From positions 1 to 14,456 of the forward strand of contig JANBPK010000478.1 of assembly GCA_027579435.1 (NCBI GenBank): a stretch of DNA of 14,456 bases. Reading direction: 5' to 3'. Positions 8,791 to 14,456 of this stretch are shown one piece after another. Numbering within the stretch: position 1 is the stretch's first letter; each line of letters starts with the position of its first letter. The stretch comes from Candolleomyces eurysporus (Eukaryota > Basidiomycota > Agaricomycetes > Agaricales > Psathyrellaceae). The notes under the pieces were generated by a model. It searched no databases, was not told the DNA's origin, and was given only the letters and a program-made list of their open reading frames with translations. The position numbers and the translations under genes are program-made.

Positions 8791-9009
8791 GCATTCTTTT
8801 ATTCTTTCTGTGTATAACATTTTCTTCAATCACTAGTGAGAAATGCGTGCCACCGTCCAGTTAGTCCCTTGAACCGCTGAATGTCGCTGCGAATATTTTA
8901 TACACTGTTGAAACTGTCTGGAGGTCCTTGCAAGCCACTTTGGTTACGATAGGCCGAACCTCCATGCCCCACGTCCACTCCTCGTAATCCCACTCTCTTC
9001 GTGCCAACA
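8791..9009. other. Loop between inverted copies
   Basis: About 220 bases of AT-richer sequence between the decayed copy and the stop of the large minus-strand gene. It probably contains the 3' UTR of the latter. I see no gene and no clear structured RNA. Confidence 0.5.
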
Positions 9010-11856
9010 CTACTTGTTGTCTGTCTCACTCTCCTCATCCACCCCGTCCTGGAGCCACTCGTCTTTCACCCACCCGTAACTCTCCCCACCAGGCTCCCAA
9101 ACTGGTTTCATCTTCATAACCTTGGACAGAGTGCCCGCTCGGGGGTGGTCCGCGAATTTATCGCCTGAAACACGAAGTAGCTCCTCATAGTCGGCGTCGC
9201 TCTCTTCTGAAATGCATCCATAAACCTCGGAGGAACACCCATAGAAGACGAGGCTGTATCGGGGATGGTTGTCGTCGCTATGAACCATAGGGGAGCTCGA
9301 GCTACTTGATCGGACTGGCGGGTTGAGAGCGACGACTCCGATTGCAGGTGGTGATTTATGCCTTGGGCTGGGTTTCTCCTGCCCAACGGCAGTCTGCTCC
9401 CCCCCGTGGAACCTCCGGACGTTGCTTGAAAGCTGAAAGGGCCCCGAAATCCATTACCAGCGAAATATAGGGTCGAGAACGATGTCGTTGAGGCAAGTTC
9501 TCCTGGGACCGAGAGCTGCTTGGAGACGGAAATATGGTGTCACGAGCTCCTTTGGCTCCTCGATGCTTGAACTGTATGGTGATGATAGACATATTCGTCT
9601 CCTCGATGGGAGCTGCCTTGTCAAGCAGAACCGGTATGGAGACATTGACGGACGACTCCTGATCGGAATGGCTGCAGATGAAGGCCATAGACCGAAGGAA
9701 AGCGGGCCACGCAACAGAGGTACTGACAGTTGTATTGTCGGCTGCCGGTACGAAATGGGTGAACCGAACCCAAGCGTTGGCGAAGGCCATTTCAAGGGTC
9801 TGACTGTGAGAGTCAACAATGTTGTCTGGCTTGCATTCTAGTAGTGTTCGGTGGAATCCATCTGCAGTGAGGTGTTTCAAGAAGGATACCAAGCTGCATC
9901 CCATGCTCCAGTCGATCCCAGTTTTACTATCATGGCTCTCCTGCACAGCGCCCATATACGCTCGGAGGAGGATCGCCCTGCCGACAGTTTCGCCTTGTCG
10001 ACCCATATCGATTGCGCCTTTGCTGGGACCGTTGTTGAGGGAGATAAAGAGCTGGGCGGCTGCATCTACCACTCGACCACCAAGGGTGCCAGACTGGTTG
10101 CGGTGGAGGATCTCCATCGCCGCCTCCGCGAGTATCGGTTCCGATGGATAGCCTGAGTGCATGTATTCTCGACTTCGAGGGGCCGAGTAGACCGTGCGCA
10201 TGTGGCTGCCAACCATCTCCTTGATCATGCTATAATGAAGCCTGAGCGAACGATAACGCAGGTTTAAAAGGGTGTCAAGAACGGCCAACTTGGCTTCGGT
10301 TGCTAGCGAACGCAGCTGCAAATTCGGAGAACAGGTCAGTTTGTAAATGGCGAGNCCCTTGATATTTGATTCGCTGTTAAGGCTTTCGAATAGGGTCCAA
10401 AACCTGCGTGGGGGTCAGCGCTAGGGGTTCAACTTTAGGGCGAGGAAAGATACTCACAAGGGGCGTCCGAATCTAACAAGGAATTCGACACTCTGTGTTT
10501 CTTCAAGTTTCATTCCTGGGGATAACGGGAATGTTTCATGGCAATCGAAAGGCATCTCGGTATAAGGGGCTAGAAGCTTGTAAGGGACGATTTCCGGCAT
10601 CAACATTCTACCAGACGGAGCTAGTCGACGTGGTTCAACGGGCTGGTGGTCGCGGGAGACGGTTGAAATGAACAACACGAAGAAGCTTTGGCCATGGAAC
10701 ACATTGAGAGCCTTGATCAGGAGCTCGTATAGTGTCGAACCGCCGACCTCTTCGTCTAGTGTGTGCGCTTCATCGACATACATGAAAATTGAGAGCTGTT
10801 GGGCACCGCTCTTGACAGCAGGGACCTTTTCAATTATGGCCTTCAAGGTCAAAAATGCATTCTGGGGCGCATTGCATCGTCCGGAAAGCACGCTTCGAAC
10901 CTCCCTGAGAACCTCGCGATACATTGCCTGTCTTCTGATTTGCATGTGCTCACGCCACTTGGTCGCGAATTGGGTGGCTTGCTCGTCTGAATAGGACAGG
11001 GTATCGAGTTCTTTGGCAACCCACTTGAACAATACCCCGAACAGAAGTTCGAACATGGCGATGACTTCATTTCCCGAGGCAGCAGAAGGAATTGATCGAA
11101 TAAAGTCAACCATATCTAGGTCTGGAGGCGGATAGGCACCTTTTCGATGGAAGAAGTCTTAGATGGAGATACGGTGAGGGGAGATGTTAACAATATCCGT
11201 ACCTTGCTCACTCTCGTGCTTGCTTCGGACGTTCATTGGTATGGTGAAAACCAGCTTTGCCAATTCATCGACAGTACGCGATTTTCCATACCCCGAAGAC
11301 TGGATGAGAGCCCCAGTGTTACAGTAAATGTCTTTCCGCGGGTCTTGAAGAATGCTCGAAAGGAGAATTTCATGGGCATCTCCCTTGTATGGTGTCTCCC
11401 ATGCCCTCACGACACCTAAGAGAAAACTGAGGAATGTGTTATTGGAGCAATATGAGACTAACCTGGGGAAATAGGCAGAAGCTCTTGGGCTTGCCACTCC
11501 AAGAAAGGAGAAAATGACTTTCTTGCTTTCGATTCCAGGAAAAGTGTGTAGCATTCACTTGTCGGGATTTTGATTTGGTCGCTTCGTCCAAGTAACAGAC
11601 ATATGATACGTGCCGCGTGGTCCACGGTGTCAATCCAAAACTTGTTGTCGGGTTCGTGGCTCTCCAATAAGAGAGTACAGTGGATCTTCAGATTGAGAAT
11701 TGCGAGTTTGTTGAAGGCGCCATGAATACCAGTCTTCGCCGCAGTCCACAAGGAGGTTCCAATGTCTTCATCAGGGGCTTGCTCGGCAAGAGCTGAAGCT
11801 GAGCCTTCCTGGGGGCCATTCCGACGCTGTGTTTTCTTCGTCTTCTTCTTGGTCAT
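9010..11856 (-). pseudogene. P-loop NTPase with C-terminal nuclease-like domain (Crinkler-like), frame broken near the 3' end
   Basis: Exons 11463-11856, 11203-11415, 10458-11157 and 10403 onward join in phase through introns of 47, 45 and 54 nt. The frame stops at TAA 9358-9356, giving 784 residues. Seen: a Lys-rich start (MTKKKTKKTQRR), Walker A-like QSSGYGKS at about 170-177 with Gln where Gly is usual, Walker B YVDEAH with Asp at 331, a sensor-like FIST near 365-368, RFGRPLF near 431-437, and a QFK motif at 713-715 after IPVLLD. The last fits the Q-x-K signature of restriction-endonuclease-like folds. From memory this NTPase plus nuclease layout belongs to Crinkler/transposon-derived families widespread in basidiomycetes; no header domain is evident. 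A run of seven G at 9402-9408 puts about 100 further codons, open to TAG 9012-9010, out of frame. One G fewer would join them. An ambiguous base at 10355 does not change the residue. Whether the break is a real mutation or an assembly error is open. Confidence 0.65.
9028..9276 (-). repeat. Right arm of the imperfect inverted repeat
   Basis: This is the tail of the NTPase-nuclease gene that matches 8470-8730 in opposite orientation. In this arm the frame is open to the TAG at 9012-9010, so it is the better preserved copy. Confidence 0.8.
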
Positions 11857-11880
11857 CCTGATAAGTTTTTGAGCAATTTC

Positions 11881-11925
11881 CTGAAGGATTAGAGGAAAGT
11901 GAAAGAAAGAAACAGGGTGGTCAAC
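11881..11925 (-). other. Possible 5' UTR intron of the NTPase-nuclease gene
   Basis: Minus strand GTTGAC followed by a pyrimidine-rich tract, a CTCTAATCC branch-like site and CCTTCAG, 45 nt long, ending 24 nt before the chosen ATG at 11856. Its size matches the other introns of the gene. No coding frame joins across it, so it would lie in the leader. Confidence 0.35.
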
Positions 11926-12675
11926 CGATTTGATCAAAGCACTCACTCGGACTGATCCTAAAAGCGGACAAACCGGAGCTCAGGCGGAGTATATCCACAG
12001 AGTTTTGAATTCAGCGGAACAATGTGTTCCTGGAAATTGTCAATGTGTCCTCCATGATAGACAGACAACTTGAGACAATTTGTGTCCGGAAGGTTACCGT
12101 TTGAAAATTTGCCGCGGCCATGTGTGTCTTGTGAAGTCTCACTAGCCTCAGGAAGCGGGTCGTGGTGAGCAGGGATCGTTGCCAACCGTCCCGGTCCAGG
12201 GTTGACACATCTTGCCTCTTTCTCCCAGAGACGGTTCATTTGGCTTCGTACTCGATCAATTCTACCATGATAATTACAGAGAGCACACACCTTAGATCCT
12301 TGTACAACTCAGGCCTTAGAGAATCTCTTCTTGGTAGCCGAGGAAACGCACAACGACACGTCGGACGCGACATAAGTTCGTGTTTGCGTGACGAGACTGG
12401 TAACGGATCACGCGCACACCGCCGGGGCAACTGTGTAGATGATACTTTCATACCAACCCGCTACCGTGCAATAAACTGTTCAACCATGGATTGAGAGGTT
12501 TCGCCAGCAAGGACGCTTCAATGATGATGTCCCGAAAGATGTATGGCGAGAAGCGTAGATTAAATAGCAGTATCACAGCCTACTCCTAGCGTGCCTAATC
12601 GTCCATCGCGAACAGAGACGAATACAACATCTGCTGGTATACTGGAAGGTCATCCGGAAGGGGGTTGAACACAAT
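11926..12675. other. Intergenic DNA between NTPase-nuclease gene and V-ATPase c
   Basis: About 750 bases without a convincing gene. It should hold the promoter of the NTPase-nuclease gene on the left and the 3' region of the V-ATPase gene on the right. The second copy of the dispersed repeat occupies 12258-12425. A minus-strand open frame of 110 codons (11958-12290) has no recognised motif, lacks a sensible splice into the next gene and partly overlaps the repeat, so I do not call it. Confidence 0.5.
12258..12425. repeat. Dispersed direct repeat, copy 2
   Basis: Second copy of 5795-5962 in the same orientation. Between the landmarks most bases agree, including the block GCCGAGGAAACGCACAACGA. 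The copy lies upstream of the NTPase-nuclease gene, whereas the other lies upstream of duplication unit B. The flanks differ. Confidence 0.85.
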
Positions 12676-13628
12676 TTAAGAGCACTATCGGGAGGTTAGT
12701 TAAACAGCTCTGGAACAGCTCAGGCAAGGGACGCACTCCGGCCATGCTATCAGATTTTGTGTTCATGATGAGGGCGACGATGAGTCCTGAAGTAAGGCAT
12801 GAGCGAACTAGTATGAGATTTTTGACATAATGATAGCATACCGTAAAGACCCAAGACTTCAGAGAAAATGAGGATCAGGATCATGCCAACGAAGAGTCGG
12901 GGCTGTTGAGCGGTTCCACGAACACCGGCGTCACCAACAATACCAATAGCGAAACCAGCAGCAAGACCAGCAAGACCGACAGATAAACCAGCACCGAGCT
13001 GAACGAAACTTTGGGCAAGTGACATCGTTTGGCTGACTACAAACAATGAAGTGAGCTTCAAGGCAATGCAAGGGTCGAACTTCTAGTCACTTACGTTTAC
13101 CGGAAATGAGGACGGACACTACGAGACCGTAGATCTACAAACACAGAACCGAAGCAGTTTAGCACATATTGCGCAGACATGCTGCGCAGTTGGGCGCAGT
13201 CCGCGAGAAAAGCGCCACGTACAGCGATAATACCAGCCATGACGACGGGAATTGAACACTTCATCATCATGTCCGGGCGAAGGACAGACATGGCAGAGAT
13301 ACCAACACCAGACTTGGCAGTTCCATAGCTGTTGGAATCGAGAATGGCAGGGAAGGGAATCGAATCAGACCACAAAATCGCGTCACCAGCCGAAAGTCAA
13401 CACACCTAGCTCCAATGCCTTTAATTCGCCAGCGGAACCAGACAGATGAGTACTTCGAGTTCCAAGCAAGCTCAATGGCTTGTTCACTTACAGGTGAAGA
13501 CAATGGACGCTGTGCAGCCCTGAACGTCGGCGATGTGTGTCAGTGCACTGCTGGGACTCGAATTGCGGGAGACAACGCACCATGGCACTGAAGAAGGGAG
13601 CGTAGACTGGGCACAAATCGGAAGGCAT
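12676..13628 (-). CDS. vma3: V-type proton ATPase 16-kDa proteolipid subunit c
   Basis: Forms the proton-carrying ring of the vacuolar ATPase Vo sector. Eight exons: 13581-13628, 13492-13519, 13406-13418, 13223-13328, 13095-13134, 12842-13036, 12737-12786 and 12676-12684. They total 489 nt and 162 residues, the usual family length. The start [17 protein letters not shown] fits the family (yeast [16 protein letters not shown]). Four membrane helices follow, with [29 protein letters not shown] and [19 protein letters not shown] clearly visible. The essential proton-binding glutamate is Glu138 in [10 protein letters not shown]. Introns are 52-88 nt. The 13-nt third exon encodes only the CIGAS joint and is needed to bridge FT to YGTAKSG in phase. 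The last intron (12685-12736, GTGCGT, branch TTAACTAAC, GATAG) gives a C-terminus MAGCS. Without it the frame would read on to TGA 12652-12650 and add a 33-residue tail, which the family does not have. Confidence 0.95.
13406..13418 (-). other. 13-nt microexon of the V-ATPase c gene
   Basis: Minus strand GCATTGGAGCTAG between TTAAAG (acceptor) and GTGTGT (donor). Introns of 73 nt and 77 nt surround it. It supplies exactly the residues and phase needed between FT and YGTAKSG, where relatives read an FTSLGAAYGTAKSG-type sequence. Confidence 0.8.
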
Positions 13629-14456
13629 GTCTGTTGTTATGAACTCTTGTTCAACGTCAAGAAAAGTAAAGACAAAGGAGCGTTGACGATGAGCGACGTA
13701 GCGGAAGGGAAGGTATAGTGGCGGTGCCAAGACGGTCGTTGGATTTGTCGGCAAATACCGTTCCCGTGTCAGCGGAGTTTGAACGCTGCTTCAGGGGCCT
13801 GGGGTACTTAGTGACGACATTAATAGTAGACGCCAAGGCGCCAATATCTCTTCCTGTACACTGGGTCGAGAAGCATCACTGCCTTTCATCGCCCGGATTC
13901 GGAGAGCCATGAGTCTGGCTGGAATATGGAATTGAAAATCGAAATACACCTAGCATCCTGCGAATCACTGAAGGTACCGCCACCAATACATTCGGTGAGT
14001 AAATCCTCAGTTGCTTCGTTTCAAAACAGGATACGTTCCCTGAGGTTCTGCCAAAACGAAAATCTCCCTTGTGCCCTTCGTCAAACGGCCCAAGGATCGG
14101 TGCCACTACGGTGTCCGGCAGGAGCGCCCCTGTCGTCGGAGTCCGGGTGGATGCGGGCCGTGCTGGTTTGGGGTTCGGGTTGATCCAGCTGTGGGGCTCC
14201 GTCCTTGTTCCAATGCCATGAGCAGCATCTCCTTCCCTAGTTATGTCGCTGCGATAGCCAGAAGAATTTTCAATGTCGTCTCGACCCTCTCCATCTACAA
14301 CCAGTACTCCAGCCTCCAGAACGACAAATCCAAGCTCCGTCAACGACTCACCCATCGCCCGCTCACAGAACCCTTTGGGGAAACACGACTCGACCCTCCG
14401 GGATGGGCGGGTGGAGGCAGGGAGACATCCCTGGGATTGCTGCGTGATCGACTGAA
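13629..14456. other. V-ATPase c promoter and unassigned right-end DNA
   Basis: About 830 bases. The part next to 13628 must hold the V-ATPase promoter and 5' UTR. Further right, a plus-strand frame from ATG 14273 encodes a Ser/Thr/Pro-rich N-terminus (MSSRPSPSTTSTPASRTTNP) that could be the first exon of a divergent gene continuing beyond the window. An overlapping minus-strand frame of 159 codons (13876-14355) is also open. Neither has a motif I recognise, and I cannot decide between them or exclude that both are fortuitous. Confidence 0.4.

Noticed and set aside
9482..10156. Plus-strand open frames of 101-119 codons
   Set aside because: They overlap the long minus-strand exon carrying the nuclease-like domain, which has better protein-like character and spliced continuity.
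11958..12290. 110-codon minus-strand open frame upstream of the NTPase-nuclease gene
   Set aside because: No recognisable motif, no in-phase splice to the next exon, and it overlaps the non-coding dispersed repeat.
12650..12736. Read-through C-terminal extension of V-ATPase subunit c
   Set aside because: An intron with GTGCGT donor, TTAACTAAC branch site and ATAG acceptor removes it and restores the normal family length.
13171..13200. Three GCGCAG hexamers close together
   Set aside because: They lie in a V-ATPase intron, are irregularly spaced and have no second copy or known role; probably chance.
1..14456. CRISPR array, tRNA or rRNA gene
   Set aside because: No regularly spaced repeats, cloverleaf-like boxes or rRNA-like sequence were seen, and the window is fungal nuclear DNA.

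Overview
The window is nuclear DNA of a filamentous fungus, most likely an agaricomycete (mushroom-forming) basidiomycete. The evidence is many short GT..AG introns (45-93 nt, with CTNAC/CTAAY-like branch sites), fungal mitofusin and V-ATPase proteolipid genes, microsomal-type epoxide hydrolases, and a large P-loop NTPase protein of a type common in basidiomycete genomes. No species can be named from the sequence.

Layout. Two housekeeping genes bracket about 10.8 kb of accessory, rearranged DNA. At the left, 1-1859 (minus) is the N-terminal two thirds or so of the mitochondrial fusion GTPase Fzo1, running off the window edge. At the right, 12676-13628 (minus) is a complete eight-exon V-ATPase subunit c gene that includes a 13-nt microexon. 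Between them lie two tandem, same-strand, intact six-exon epoxide hydrolase genes (2346-3881 and 6644-8148). Each sits in a duplicated block of about 2.1 kb (1932-4010 and 6181-8273) that also carries the promoter and 3' intergenic DNA. The spacer between the blocks holds a minus-strand coding-like remnant (4011-4200), an unrecognised and probably damaged plus-strand gene (about 4486-5735), and one copy of a dispersed repeat of about 165 bp (5795-5962; second copy 12258-12425).

Next comes a minus-strand gene (9010-11856) for a predicted P-loop NTPase joined to a restriction-endonuclease-like domain, resembling Crinkler-type/transposon-derived NTPase-nuclease proteins. Its reading frame breaks at a run of seven G residues (9402-9408), leaving about 100 further coding codons out of frame. 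A mutated copy of that same C-terminal tail lies in inverted orientation at 8470-8790, giving a foldback with a loop of about 0.3 kb. That fragment is preceded by a 141-bp segment (8313-8453) also found inside the unknown gene at 4989-5122, where it looks like an intron.

The genes form no obvious pathway. Fzo1 (mitochondrial fusion) and V-ATPase c (vacuolar acidification) are independent core genes. The epoxide hydrolases are probably detoxification or secondary-metabolism enzymes. The middle of the window is best read as an accessory island shaped by segmental duplication, inversion and gene decay. Two ambiguous bases (4511 and 10355) and the G7 run mean some frame breaks could be assembly errors.
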